A stretch of DNA of 64,000 nt from Spodoptera frugiperda (GCF_023101765.2 NC_064228.1:548501-612500); one strand, 5' to 3'. Numbered from the stretch's first letter, positions 9,701 to 19,492 are shown. Program-made: numbers and translations. The notes: generated from the letters alone by a model not told the origin.

Positions 9701-11989
9701 ATTTAAACAAATATGCAACCTCACGCCTTTTATCCCCGAAGGGGTAGGTAGAGGTGCATAATATTACGGCATGTCATCCCACTGCACAATGTACACCCAC
9801 TTTTCACCATTTGTGTTATAAGTCCTATGTAGTAGGGGGTGAGCCTATTGTCATATACTGGGCACAATTTCAGACTTCGTGCTACTACTGAGAAATTTTC
9901 GAAAAAGGGCTTCATTCGGAGCCCAGCCTGAGACCTCTTCTCAGGCACTGGCGAACTCTCGACCAACGAGGCAGTTATTTTAAAAAACCTAACAATATCC
10001 CACTACGATACACTTTCATAGACCTCCATTAATAATTCCAATTAGTTGTAAAAGAGCTCAGATACATTAAACAGTAAAGAATTCTACCTTTAGACCGACA
10101 GTCGGCCGGCGGCACGCTGCGGCGGCAGCGGCTGGACAAGATGGCCGCCGTGCCCCCGCCTGACGTCACTGTACTGCACCCCGGCAGTTGTGCACAGGTG
10201 AGGATATATTTATGCTAATTAAGTTAATATTAAGATGTATATGGGATGTTGATGTTGTAATTACTATTGAAGAATTGAATAATAAAATTGTGCAGAGACT
10301 GCACGATTGGCGCGGTGGCTAGGCAACTGGCTGCCGCGCAACGTGTAGCAGGTTCGATTCCCGCACGGAGCAACTCTTTGTGTGATCCACAAATTGTTGT
10401 TTCGGCTCTGGGTGTTATGTATATGTGAAATTGTATATTTGTAAATGCACCCACGATACAGGAGAAAATCCAACGTTTTTAAAAGAAAAAAAAACACATT
10501 TCACCAATTTTCCTCTTTGAGTTCCACAATATGCTTATTCCTTGTATATACCGTTTTATGAGTACGTCTTCCTGAAAGCCGCTTTCAAGAAAAGAGTGTG
10601 TTGCTGTTACCCCATAGATCTCACAAACAAATGGTAACAAATAGTGGTATCTTATGTTCCTGACCTAAATATAGGGACAAATTGTGACGGATTGCACCCC
10701 TGCCTAGCACCGTACTGAATAAAGTACCATTGTGCTGTTTACTTCCTCTTATATAGAGCTTGTGTTGATATTGAGAAAACAAAAATACATAATTTTTACA
10801 ATTATTATTCAAAAAAATGTACTAGAACTTTCATAAAAGAATTATACATTGGTAGACATAAGAGACAAACACATAAGATGTTTGACAAATGTAAGATAAA
10901 ACCCCATTAGTTTATTAAGGTTACAATGAAATTAATTAAACCATTTCACCGCGTCGTGTGTCGCGGAATGCTGCTCATGAATATGAGCTATGAACGAGGA
11001 TGGCTTAAAACTAGTCGAGTTCCTCGTCAAATAATTACGCGAGTAAGTCGATAACATAATAATTAATTTCAAGCCATGCTAGAGGCATATTTACGAGCAG
11101 CATTCCGCAATACCCGATGAAATGATTACGTGGAATAAGATGATAATAAACAAAAAACATAATAATTAAATTAAAAGTCGCCATCACTATTTAAAATTCA
11201 AAATTTATTTCTAAATTAAACGTAAAACATACCACGAATACTCGTACAATCGAGTGACATTCTTTGATGTTGTACCTACAGGGTAATTCCGAACGCTTAT
11301 AATACTCTTACGTAACCAGTTAGGCATGAACAATCTCATAATTTAAGATTAATTAACAACAAATTTCCCCCGCCCACTGCAAAGCTTTGAAATTCCAATC
11401 TTCGCTAAACTTTCAATGGTGCCCAAAATCTAACAACTTTTTGTCCAAAACTTTGTCATTTTACGCTTAAAACGTTATTGTGTAAACGCCGTAAGAAAAT
11501 ACGTGATTCAATTTCTATTGGGCTTAATTGAAACGGACTATTTATTTGTAAATTTTATATTTAACGCTGCTAATGATGTAGGCTCGGAGGTACTCGTTAG
11601 CGGGAATTTAAATCGTCGACGAAAAATAGGTGTTTGAAATTTTCAACGAATACCTAATTTAACTTAGTTCGTAGCTACAAAAAAGGAAATTTAGGCATTT
11701 ATTTTGATTATACCTTTTCTAATAAAGTTTTTTGTTTCAGCACTTAGTCCAGACTCCAGCACCGAAGCAACCCCAGTCGATCTTAAAGGACCCGTCGCGT
11801 CACAAATATGGCAACCAATATGGTAGCCCCATATCCTCGAGCACGCCACAAAACTCCAATCAGATATTAACAGTACAGAATTTAACCTCCGACGTCCCGC
11901 AGTACGGGACCATTAAAAAAGAAAACAAGAAACAAAACGTCACCATCGACGAGTCATTTAACAAAAGAAGTGAAACCCACGTGGTCTAA
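705..11989 (+). CDS. ed: Echinoid-like Ig/FnIII cell adhesion receptor, 3' part (13 exons, two of them alternative)
   Basis: Joined exons give about 675 residues, open at the 5' end. In order: an Ig domain (exons 1-2), a second Ig domain (exons 2-3), one FnIII domain (exons 4-5), a transmembrane helix with basic stop-transfer (exon 6a or 6b), then a Pro/Ser/Tyr-rich tail of about 335 residues (exons 7-12). The tail has EMYAPSSYNDTMTGETLSSV, a PPP..Y..YDGD stretch and TLPHPHRH, which resemble what I recall of insect Echinoid tails; the tail length is also close to the Drosophila one (about 315 residues). Echinoid is a homophilic/heterophilic adhesion protein of adherens junctions that modulates Notch, EGFR and Hippo signalling; that role is family knowledge. 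The C-terminus THVV ends in Val like a PDZ ligand but differs from the EIIV I recall for Drosophila Ed. Nephrin, Hibris or Sns relatives are the main alternative. All intron phases are consistent. Upstream exons lie before the window. Confidence 0.72.
1076..1358 (+). CDS. ed: ed-like exon 2: rest of Ig domain and start of the next
   Basis: Acceptor ccttccag before 1076, donor gtaagt at 1359; enters in phase 1 and leaves in phase 2 (283 nt). It holds the core tryptophan (NIRWERKG), the F-strand motif DVGNFQC with its cysteine, and the B-strand cysteine of the following Ig domain (VGRLTCK). The split of both Ig domains across introns is typical of insect adhesion genes. Confidence 0.85.
1420..1640 (+). 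mobile_element. Family C interspersed repeat
   Basis: Lies in intron 2 of the ed-like gene. Family C landmarks here are agccggtaaacaagc, cacctgatggtaagc, gttgccggccttttg, ggaatttaagggttgttg and acgcaagcgttgtt. The end is truncated. Confidence 0.75.
1757..1992 (+). CDS. ed: ed-like exon 3: membrane-proximal Ig domain
   Basis: Acceptor tctctctcag before 1757, donor gtaaga at 1993; 236 nt, phase 2 in, phase 1 out. It encodes APAPNFTWSKNG, then the F-strand DYGSYECGARNDLGFS and a short linker to FnIII. NFT and NTS are N-glycosylation sequons. The splice join gives LTCKCR, an extra cysteine two residues after the B-strand cysteine. Confidence 0.85.
2364..2472 (+). CDS. ed: ed-like exon 4: first half of FnIII domain
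   Basis: Acceptor ttgtttcag before 2364, donor gtaagt at 2473; phase 1 in, phase 2 out. It encodes VTHNTVTLQWVPGFDGGLPS, the B and C strands of an FnIII fold with its conserved tryptophan, followed by FRVRYR. Confidence 0.85.
2795..2964 (+). CDS. ed: ed-like exon 5: second half of FnIII domain
   Basis: Acceptor attttcag before 2795, donor gtaagt at 2965; phase 2 in, phase 1 out. It encodes FTIGGLDRNTDYVFSVMAIN, with the FnIII L..(N/T)xY.F.V motif, and ends TKVTTL just outside the membrane. Confidence 0.85.
3337..3498 (+). CDS. ed: ed-like alternative transmembrane exon 6a
   Basis: Acceptor cgctgctcag before 3337; 162 nt, phase 1 on both sides, so it can be skipped without a frameshift. It encodes an extracellular stub containing SSSEEYNYN, a helix of about 25 residues beginning near VFIITGTIVG, and the basic stop-transfer HKRTNKRIRG. 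The donor at 3499 reads gtttgg, weaker than the gtgagt of exon 6b. It is equivalent in position and phase to 6b; using both would put two membrane segments in one protein. Confidence 0.7.
4150..4455 (+). mobile_element. LINE 3' end fragment (family I)
   Basis: Contains cctatgaagtttcttgctcg, ggaacgagcaaatag, gactgaccgacagacag and a 3' end aaaataaataattttgactt. It lies in the intron between alternative exons 6a and 6b. Related copies are at 27000, 31085, 49117 and 55660. Confidence 0.6.
4572..4742 (+). CDS. ed: ed-like alternative transmembrane exon 6b
   Basis: Acceptor after a T-run of about 40 nt (ending ttttaaag), donor gtgagt at 4743; 171 nt, phase 1 on both sides. It encodes a 24-residue stub (SSELGELNVVSTEFVETADV), a helix starting VVIYVSITGVIL and the stop-transfer KRRSRRLKG. 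A second in-frame acceptor 9 nt downstream (ttcttcag) could drop three residues. Apart from the basic motif after the helix it shows little sequence similarity to 6a. Confidence 0.78.
4895..5011. mobile_element. Family F palindromic MITE
   Basis: A 117-bp foldback: ctaccacactcag...aacatttaatggttactta on the left and its inverse, ending ctctgagtgtggtagt, on the right. Four more copies lie at 7616, 30671, 42642 and 52843. Confidence 0.75.
5305..5531 (+). mobile_element. Family A tRNA-derived SINE
   Basis: The 5' tRNA-like head has a B-box (gggttcgattcccgg) followed by gggcaaagtaatactggg. The body has atatggcaataggttcac, acatgggacttataac and gtgggtgtacattgtat, and the 3' end is ccccttcggggataaa. 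It lies in the intron upstream of exon 7. Confidence 0.8.
5815..6105. mobile_element. Family E palindromic MITE
   Basis: Inverted ends: the left arm attattatgttatcagctta with cgtaactgtttgacgagga, and the right arm running back through aaacagttacgtgagtaagc to taatttagtatgtctcacga. No transposase is present. Confidence 0.7.
6629..6825. repeat. 65-bp tandem repeat, three units, at the exon 7 acceptor
   Basis: Units start near 6629, 6694 and 6759, each with ggcaataattattgataca and ending aacctctattatt. The third unit runs straight into the cctaacag acceptor, so its end supplies the pyrimidine tract. Units 2 and 3 are almost identical and unit 1 differs slightly. Confidence 0.9.
6830..7029 (+). 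CDS. ed: ed-like exon 7: juxtamembrane tail
   Basis: Acceptor cctaacag before 6830, lying at the edge of a 65-bp tandem repeat; donor gtaaga at 7030; phase 1 in, phase 0 out. It encodes EMYAPSSYNDTMTGETLSSV and SEKSETYSQDEG, the tail block most like Echinoid, then PPPIPEVPS. Confidence 0.83.
7384..7549 (+). CDS. ed: ed-like exon 8: proline/tyrosine-rich tail
   Basis: Acceptor ttctctttag before 7384, donor gtaaga at 7550; phase 0 in, phase 1 out. It encodes VIPPPLDYPPPNYAVYDGDH followed by ARTLPHPHRHKD. YDGD is a possible SH2 ligand and PPPLDYPPP a possible SH3/WW ligand (inference from motif only). Confidence 0.83.
7616..7735. mobile_element. Family F palindromic MITE
   Basis: Starts accgccgttctcagagtc, ends ttctgagtgcggtag; lies in the intron after exon 8. 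Confidence 0.75.
8073..8191 (+). CDS. ed: ed-like exon 9: tail with YYNM motif
   Basis: Acceptor attggcaccag before 8073, donor gtaaaa at 8192; phase 1 in, phase 0 out. It encodes PMPPLDGSYYNMASDRYLSY and ends EYLQQ. YYNM fits both the YxxM and YxN tyrosine motifs. The exon is GC-rich against AT-rich introns. Confidence 0.82.
8790..8865 (+). mobile_element. LINE 3' end fragment (RTE-like)
   Basis: Encodes GEDFVQQWTSLG then a gatgatgatgatgatg tail, within intron 9 of the ed-like gene. Confidence 0.55.
8950..9088 (+). CDS. ed: ed-like exon 10: Pro/Ser/Gln-rich tail
   Basis: Acceptor ttccccaacag before 8950, donor gtaagt at 9089; phase 0 in, phase 1 out. It encodes QQGRTPTPPQQYGGQPLPKP and SSSPSHMASPPPHSYALD, low-complexity and probably disordered. 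Confidence 0.82.
9300..9462 (+). mobile_element. Family D retroposon fragment
   Basis: Starts gccacacagatggggcccag; holds ttaccgaagctccggctc and gtggtttttagtcagtaa. Intron after exon 10. Confidence 0.65.
9724..9972 (-). mobile_element. Family A SINE, near full length
   Basis: Reads in reverse from ccttttatccccgaagg to cgaccaacgaggcagt, the complement of the family A 5' start. Intron after exon 10. Confidence 0.8.
10094..10197 (+). CDS. ed: ed-like exon 11: tail
   Basis: Acceptor tacctttag before 10094, donor gtgagg at 10198; phase 1 in, phase 0 out. It encodes DRQSAGGTLRRQRLDKMAAV then PPPDVTVLHPGSCAQ. GGTLRRQR is a basic patch. Confidence 0.82.
10296..10472 (+). mobile_element. Family B tRNA-derived SINE
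   Basis: Reference copy: head gactgcacgattggcgcggt, B-box aggttcgattcccgca, body ctctttgtgtgatccacaaa, then ttgttgtttcggctctgggt and cacccacgatacaggag. It lies 99 bp after exon 11. Confidence 0.8.
10945..11140. mobile_element. Family E MITE, rearranged
   Basis: Contains gtgtgtcgcggaatgctgct and agttcctcgtcaaataatta, then gataacataataattaattt joined to a second inner segment (aagccatgctagaggcat). The inner and outer parts are out of the usual order, suggesting recombination between copies. Confidence 0.6.
11741..11989 (+). CDS. ed: ed-like terminal coding exon 12
   Basis: Acceptor ttttgtttcag before 11741; 82 codons and TAA at 11987-11989. It encodes HLVQTPAPKQPQSILKDP, KYGNQYGSPISSS, VPQYGTIKKENKK and the C-terminus KRSETHVV. 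The free Val end is PDZ-ligand-like; with His at -2 and Thr at -3 it is not a textbook class I or II ligand. Confidence 0.86.
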   Translation, partial: HLVQTPAPKQPQSILKDPSRHKYGNQYGSPISSSTPQNSNQILTVQNLTSDVPQYGTIKKENKKQNVTIDESFNKRSETHVV

Positions 11990-14800
11990 AGTGACAAAAT
12001 AAAACTAAAAATGTGTAAAGTAAAAAACTTGAATAACAAAGTGACAAACTAAAAACTAAAAGTCGGCTATGAGTGTAAAACTTTGAAGTGAAGTGTAAAT
12101 AAAATGGACTAGATAAAAATTGTAGATAGATTTAAAATAATTGAATGTGATACAAGAACGAACTTTCAAACGATTAGTGTCCATCGCGTAGATAGATATG
12201 ACAACGTCGCCTAAACTAGCATTGGGCTGCCCGGGTTGTATTAAAATGTTCGACTGACTTATCAAAATAAATAGGTAATACGTCCAAATGACATAAGCGA
12301 ACAAAAAATATGATTTTTTCAATGTCCAATTGTAAAATCATTTTAGATAATAATACATTTAGGGTTAAATGTACGATTTTATTCATTTAATTTTCATTTA
12401 AAGGCTGGATCTAGTATTGTTTGACAATTTGATGAATCAACCGACTGGTGGACTTCGCTGGATTGTAAAAATGACTTAGGTGTTAGTATAAATTGTAATT
12501 AAGAATCGATTCGTGTTCGTTGGGTGTTTGTGTCAAAGTTATGAAATGGGTTGTTTCAATTTCAAAGTTTAATAACTTAGAATAATCTACAAATTGTCGA
12601 ACAAACTACTGGTGTGTGCGAATCCAAAATTTTTATTGATTCCATAAAAGGATCTCTCGTAATTAAGTTTTTAAGATAATTATGATTGTTATAAAAATAC
12701 GATTTTTGAATTAAAAAGAAAATGAAATTATTAAATTCGGGAAAAATTTTGAATTTTACCCTGTCGTCGTTTTTAATTAAAAATTGTTCTCTAGAAAATG
12801 TTCGAATGCATTTTCATAGTTAGAAATGGTTTCAGAAACTTATAAAGTTGTTCCTGACAGTTAAAATTTGTTCTCATTGATTTTGAGATATTTTGTAACA
12901 TTAATTATTAATTAATGTCACTTACATTAATTTGCGTTTACATTTTAATTCGGATATTTTCTTAATTTTTTTGTTCAATTTAATATAAAAACTATAAAAG
13001 ACCCCATTACGTATTGTGTCAAATATTAAACGACTGTCATTTATAATCTGTAAATTGTAATTTTTTACAAGAAACGTATAACTGTATACATATTTACGGT
13101 TTTTATTATTATTTTGTAAATTTTTACTCGTAAGTTACTTTTTCTCTGCATTTTTACGATGTAAATAAGAAAATAATAATACTCAAATCGCGAACTGACA
13201 ATAAACATAAGTTCAATTAATTTTTAATTTATGTCCATCTTGATTCTATGTAAATAATATATTGTACCTAATTGTATTTTTTACATTAATAGCGTTTCAA
13301 CCCCAAAATTTAATCGGTCATAATATTCACATGCCAAAGTTTTATTAATTTTATTCTTTAAGTTATTAAGATACTTAATTATTTTCTATTATTATTATTT
13401 TCTTTAAAATCGAATTTGTAACAATTGCGATGATGATTTCGTTAAAATATTGACTGATTGTCTTTATTTTATTTTTAAACATTATTTTTTCAAGTTCGAA
13501 AGTCCATCCAATCACGAAATACGATTTTATATTTACAAAAAAGTCTATTGTTACATTTCGAAAATAAAAAACCTAATAATTATTTCTTTTGTTTTATTTT
13601 TTTCGTTCCTTTTATTTCCTTAGTTTTCCTGTGAAATGAAAATTCCAATTATTAAAAACATATCAATGGAGGAAACGAAAACCTTATGTTTTGGTTTTTA
13701 TTTTAATTAAAAATGATATTTGAACTGAAAAAGTGCCAAAGCTGGACTTTATTTCGCGAGTAACTAACCACTTAGATAATAAAATTAGCTGGTTTTACGT
13801 CCTTCTATATATAAGTAATTTTAGAGAAATATTAAAACCGTGCCTTATACTTTTATGCCATTTTGAGAATAAAATATCACTTAAATAAATATTGCCAAAC
13901 TTAGAATAAAAAAATATAAAAAAACGAAAATTTCTAGCGATAAGTGCATTGTTTTTCATTAAATTCTTTCTTAAGACTTGTGGACGAATCAGTAGTTTTT
14001 TTTGTAAAAATTATCCATAATAATTATTTTATGTCCATTATAAACCCTCATCTTTAATAAAATGGCCTCTTATTAATTATTATTTAAATTTATAATTTCG
14101 TTGCAATCTATTGTTGCTATTTTTCTCGATTTATTTAAAAAATATGAGCTTGTCATTTAGCGGTAAGTGCTAATCGAATGTTCAAAACATATTGTCAATA
14201 TGATAACATTAATTAAAATAAATAATTAATTAATTAATTAAACAAGTCAATGTTAAAATTTCGGTAATAATTGTCAGTTTAATAATTATTAAAAAAAGAT
14301 GTGGTAATTATATTAAAAAATCTAAGTATTTCTTCTTATTTTTCTGTTGTTATTTGTTTAAAAATAAATAATAATTTACGTTTACGTTTTTGTTGACAAT
14401 TGATTCCATCTTTGAAAAAAATATTTTCTCATTATTTAATAAATGTTAAATAAAAGTATTATTAATAATAATAATTAAAGGTTTCACCAACTTGTTTCTC
14501 AAAAATAATTATTTATCATTACCAAATTAAAATATCATTAAAATTCATGAATTTTAATTTTATTTTTGAATATGAACAAGTTGGTAAAACCGTGTTTCAG
14601 ATTACGATAACTTCATGTTCAGCGATCATTGTAAATTAAGCCCAATCGATAAAGATATAAGGTTGTAAATTGTTCTGTAATTCAAAAAATGTGACTTTGA
14701 TATTACGTACTTACATAAAGCTCATTTGTGTAATCAGCATAAAATTGAATTAAAGCGTATATGTTAAAAATCTAAGTTTTTATTATTGAACCTTCAAGTC
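11990..14800 (+). other. Probable long 3' UTR of the ed-like gene
   Basis: About 2.8 kb after the stop, very AT-rich and without the repeats that crowd both sides; the first repeat fragment is at about 14,822. AATAAA hexamers occur at 11998, 12098, 13200, 14438 and 14449, among others, so the true cleavage site cannot be chosen by eye. It contains a long imperfect hairpin at 14480-14591. Confidence 0.5.
14480..14591. repeat. 112-nt imperfect hairpin in the presumed 3' UTR
   Basis: Arms 14480-14496 (ggtttcaccaacttgtt) and 14575-14591 match in 16 of 17 positions. The pairing continues inward through TCAAAAATAA-type sequence to a palindromic centre, ttaaaattcatgaattttaa. It may be a MITE remnant or a structured RNA element. 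Confidence 0.65.
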
Positions 14801-14821
14801 CTAAGTGAATAGGTTACGTAT

Positions 14822-14885
14822 AGGTAATCATCATCGTCGCTTACCACCTGGTGAGATAGAGGCCAAACACTGATCTATTAAGCAA
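14822..14885 (+). mobile_element. LINE 3' end fragment
   Basis: Holds cgcttaccacctggtgagat and gaggccaaac, as in the fragment at 37600-37805. It marks the return of repeats after the presumed 3' UTR. Confidence 0.45.
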
Positions 14886-16567
14886 AAAAAATAAAAAAAA
14901 CGTAACACTAAAAACAAGATCTTGGGTTCGATTCCCGTTAAAAACATGATAAGTTCAATATGTCTAGTAACTACAAAATATCCAGTAAATAAAGCTAAAA
15001 ATCTTATATGAAACCAATGGTAGAAGCTACTGTCTAAATAAATTAGCCATTCAAACAGACTTCGTCAGTGTAGCAATATCTACTACGGCGTAGCTGCTAC
15101 GCCGTAGCTCGTAGCTACACGCTAACTCGTAGCAGCAAACAAATAGTACTAACCAACAAGCCGACTCCATAATAGATGTTTTTAAATTTTAAACTCACTA
15201 GAACAAAACAATAATTAACGCAACTACATAAAGAAATAACTACACGAACATTTTCAGTAAACACGAACCTGAAATTCAGCAACCAAACAGAGAAGTAATC
15301 CCACAAACAACTAGCGGAATTGTTTGAAAATACAAACCACCAGGTTGAGATCGGAAAATGTTGAATTATAATCCGAGCAAAGTCGGGGGAATTATTCGTG
15401 TTAATTCGGAAGTGTAAATCCGTGCCTAATATGCTAAATACAGGTCTACCGTCAAATGCAGATCTCTGTGTTGTGTGGTACAAGTTACAAGCGAGAGCGA
15501 TATTTCTGAAAGATATTATTTATTAGTTATGTGGTGACATATGACAAGTGACAGATGACAGAAGTCGCACATAGACCATCGATGGACAAATCAATGGATG
15601 ACTTCATAAATCCTGCAACACATATGAGAATAAACATTTACAGAAAATCCCAACGAACAACAGTTGAGCAGAAAGCCCGTCAGGCATGATCGCCTCGCCT
15701 GGTCGGAGGAATCCTCTTATTAAGATCTTAGGTAACTTTACTCACTGTTCCATAAAGTTCTTTATTTCGTTGCCTAATTAATTAACTTTATTATTTAATT
15801 TAAAAAAATATCAGTCATTTAAATATGTTGTGTTATTAGTGTTTAGATTTAGATCAATTTAGTTTAGACTTTGAAATTGTCAAGATATTTCAAATCATCA
15901 TCCAACTTCCTTCTATGAAAAAACAACATACGTAAAATGAACATATAGACAATTCAACCTATCTTTTTTTATAAAACCCAATCGTAACGTACATCTCCAT
16001 GCCTGAAACCCGGTCAGTAGGGCGTTAAAACGATTCAGATCAATTTCGATGCCACCCTTTTCAGGATACCCACTGAAGAGTTAAAATTCTGAAACCATTA
16101 TATCGTTTCTGCTGTTACGGATTAGCTCGAGTTTATCTATTGAAGGATTTTCTACTTCATTGCGTAGGGAGAAATTATTTCGAGAGGTTTCGGACATATT
16201 TTTGTAGGTTTGATATGAGTATACTCGGATTTATTTATATATTTATTGGTTGTGGAGGTTTTTGATAATCTCGCTAGTAAAAATTTTTGCGAAAACCTTT
16301 TGAGCTAAAAATTTAATTCGAATTCGTGGCAAAGTTAATTTAATTTAAATAAATGGCTTCAGAAAAAATTGAGAAAAGCTCCACTTTAGATTTAGGTCGT
16401 GTTAAGAGAAATATTCTTGAGCAACTGCGTGGTGCTGCCATGCAACCAATTGTCAGTGTATTTCACCGTGCGCCCAAAAGTGTTTTCATAAGATTGACAA
16501 CACACTTATAACTTCTATCGTGATTAGGGTGTCCAAGAGCGGTGTCAAATAATGCCATATAAAACTT
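14886..16567. other. Mostly unique intergenic DNA
   Basis: Holds a stray B-box-like gggttcgattcccgtt near 14924, a palindrome ctacggcgtag-ctg-ctacgccgtag near 15084, and a 122-codon minus-strand ORF at 15115-15483 with no recognised domain and several hydrophobic stretches. A GC-richer patch at 15650-15720 and another near 16000-16130 look unlike the repeats. No gene assigned. Confidence 0.5.
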
Positions 16568-16735
16568 GACTGCACGATTGGCGCGGTGGCTGGGCAGTCT
16601 GCTGCCGCGCAACGTGTAACGGATTCGATTCGCGCACGGAGAAATTCACAAATTGTTGTTTCTGGTCTGAGTGTTATATGTATGTGAACTTGTATGTTTG
16701 TAAACGCACCTACAACACAGGGAAATATCCTAAAA
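16568..16735 (+). mobile_element. Family B SINE
   Basis: Head gactgcacgattggcgcggt is intact; the B-box is changed to ggattcgattcgcgca and part of ctctttgtgtgatcc is deleted. Confidence 0.75.
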
Positions 16736-17130
16736 TGGATTAACGTTATGAAAAAATATGTATAAAATTTTATGTTTTCAGAAGATATTTATCAACATCA
16801 AACGCTTCATCCCACATCTTACACCAAATCCCAGACTACGTACGAGTTCAATGCCATATTGATATGTTAATGGTAGTGTGCCTCTCAGCTTTTATACCTC
16901 TCGACTTGTTTATACACATACATAATATACACACATATATGAATAAGTCGGAAGGGATGCTATATTCAGATAGGAAGATTGGTTCCAAAGCTATTCATTC
17001 AGGTGTTTTGATTTTCTCTTACTTGCGAACATGAACATATCTTTATCTCATTGAATCTTATACATCTTTGTATGATTAATGATCTTAATGTATATGTTAG
17101 TTTCTTTAGAACGTATTACGTATCGTTACG

Positions 17131-17337
17131 CCTTTTATACCTTACGGCATGTAATGTCGCTATACAATGTACACCCACTTTTCACTTTTTGTGAGTCCCA
17201 TGTAATAGGGGATGAGGCTATTGCCTTATACTGGGTACAATTCCAGACTCCGTACTGCTGATTGCGAAAAACTGGAAATCGATCCCGAGACCGCTTGCCC
17301 GGCAGTCGCCCTTGCGACCACTCGACCAACGAGGCAG
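17131..17337 (-). mobile_element. Family A SINE
   Basis: From acgccttttataccttac to ctcgaccaacgaggcagtc; slightly shortened at the 3' end of the element. Confidence 0.75.
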
Positions 17338-17399
17338 TCTATTCAATTTGTTTAGAAATTGGAGTGATATTTTAAAATTCAATCATGAAGACAACACTT

Positions 17400-17640
17400 C
17401 CATCCCCATCATATAGATGGTTGGCAGGCCACAACAGTGCGCTGCTCACGAATCTTGCTGCCACGCACAGCAAAACTTTGGAATGAGTTCTGTAGTTAGC
17501 GGTATTTTCGAACTTTAAGAAAAGAGCGTATTCTCTTTAAAACGCCGGCAACGTACCTATAACTCTACTGGTGTTGCAGTTGTGCCCTGGAGGGCGCTGA
17601 TTGCTTACCATCAGATGATCCGTCCTCTCGTTTGCCTTCT
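17400..17640 (-). mobile_element. Family C-variant repeat
   Basis: Reverse copy with aagaaaagagcgtattctc, gccggcaacgtacc, ctggtgttgcagttgtgcc and gcttaccatcagatgatccg. The same variant is at 23595 and 54600. Confidence 0.55.
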
Positions 17641-18469
17641 ATTCAATAAACGAAAATAATTTTAGACTCTTTCCAATATTTGAAGCCAAAAAATCACTTC
17701 TAATTATCCGTTTTCGTGGAAGTTACTTAGTTTGAGGAAGCACTCAAATTTTACCTTAATTGTACTGTTAGAAGTCACTTATAATAATGATAAATAATAA
17801 ATCTTTTTTTTTTAAGTATCAAGACTCAATGGCTTAGTAGTTTAGTTTGGGTTATTAACTCAGCGGGTAGTTATAGGTTTATGAAATCCAAAAATGATCT
17901 TATATCCTATATATTATTACAATCTTATATATTAAAGGTTCTTTTACACTTATGAAAAGTTGGTGAAAACGATTATAAGAATCTCATACACAAAACTAAC
18001 TTCAGAAATCTACAAATCTTTATCTACAGAGCAAAGAAATGCCAACAAATATAAAACCCCATTCCTCCTTCAATACTACCGATACCTAGGTACAGCTATA
18101 ATACTAACTCGAACTTGCCTAAAAGCTAAAACCTGTACTAGATATTAAGGCTTCGCACGCATTCAACCACGACACGATTCGACACCTGATGAATATTGAA
18201 AAATTTCACCGAATTTCCGTGCATTTGCCGTTATTGGTTCAAGTCGACTAGGTCGAAAATTGCTTGTAGGTTATTTAGGAGTAAAATTGAGCTGACGATG
18301 TGAATGGTTTAGGTTAAGATAGAAGTTTAAGGTATTTTGGGTTTAGCTCGATGAACGTGTATGTAATATTATATCTCATTATAAGTGAAGTTATGTACCT
18401 ACTGGGCTTATGAGAATAAATTCTTTGACCTAATCGAACCTAAATGTTGTAATGTGACACCATAGGCTT
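17641..18469. other. Unique AT-rich intergenic DNA
   Basis: Short ORFs only; I see no domain, splice pair or repeat family here. Confidence 0.4.
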
Positions 18470-18785
18470 TTTTATGGTATAAGCCGGTAAACAAATAGAC
18501 GAATCACCTGATAGTAAGCAATCGCCGCCGCCCATGGACACTCGAAAACCCAGAGGCGTTACAAGTGCGTTGCCGGCCTTTTGGGGGTTAGGAATTTAAA
18601 GAATTTAAGGGTTGTTGGGGAAGCCGGGATTAAAAAGATTGAGTAGGGAGGTAATTGGACCGCACTCACACAACGAAACTCACTCACTCACTCGTTGTTT
18701 CACGTCAGTTTTCTGTGAGACCGTGGTATTACACCGGTTGATACGGCCCATTCGTGCCGAAGCATGGCTCTCCCACACTTAGTCA
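18470..18785 (+). mobile_element. Family C repeat, near full length
   Basis: Starts atggtataagccggtaaaca and ends cgtgccgaagcatggctctc. It has the full series of family landmarks, including gtgagaccgtggtattacac near the 3' end. Confidence 0.75.
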
Positions 18786-19492
18786 GGCTACATAATAATT
18801 GTTAACGTGAATGGTAAATAGTAGTGATTTCTCTAGGTATTTACTTTTAACGAATAAATAAATGGAACAGAAATATTTTTTTATGTTTGGCATTCAAATG
18901 TTTATTTTAAAACCTATCGTTTTGACTTTGATTTCAATGGTTACCTCAGCGTGATGTTTACTGTTTTTAATTCATACGAAATTCGACCTTATTTTTATAC
19001 AAAACCATGTGATAGGAATCAAAATGGTATAATTGATAAGGCTATTTTTAGGCGAGTCGAGGCGAAGCCGTCAAAGTTATCATATTATCTGGTTACTCCC
19101 ACTTTTCTTATATTTACGGCAAACAAATCAAGATTTATGTAAGATTTATCTGAGAACAACAAATAAGTCATTCTTACCCTTACAAGTATATATATATTTG
19201 TGATGCTTTACTTTTCCTGTGGGGTAAGCAGGGACGTCTACTTGTTTCGTTTTTGCTCGTAAAATAAGTTATTTTTAAGGGGAGGGGGGGGGGAGATATC
19301 ATCAAGTGACGCCTTGGTGCATCACCGGTGTCCCGCAAGGTGAGATGGACACACAGGTGCCTTGTTTTCTTTTTAAAAAGGAATACGCCCTTACCTATAA
19401 TACCTTAGCACATACCTAAAAAACCTAACCTCCGAATTATCACGCAACTCACGCATGCTGACCTAAGTCTATACCTTTTATTTTACGCAGGT
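18786..19492. other. Unique intergenic DNA
   Basis: AT-rich, with a G-run (ggggaggggggggggaga) near 19279 and nothing coding that I recognise. Confidence 0.4.
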
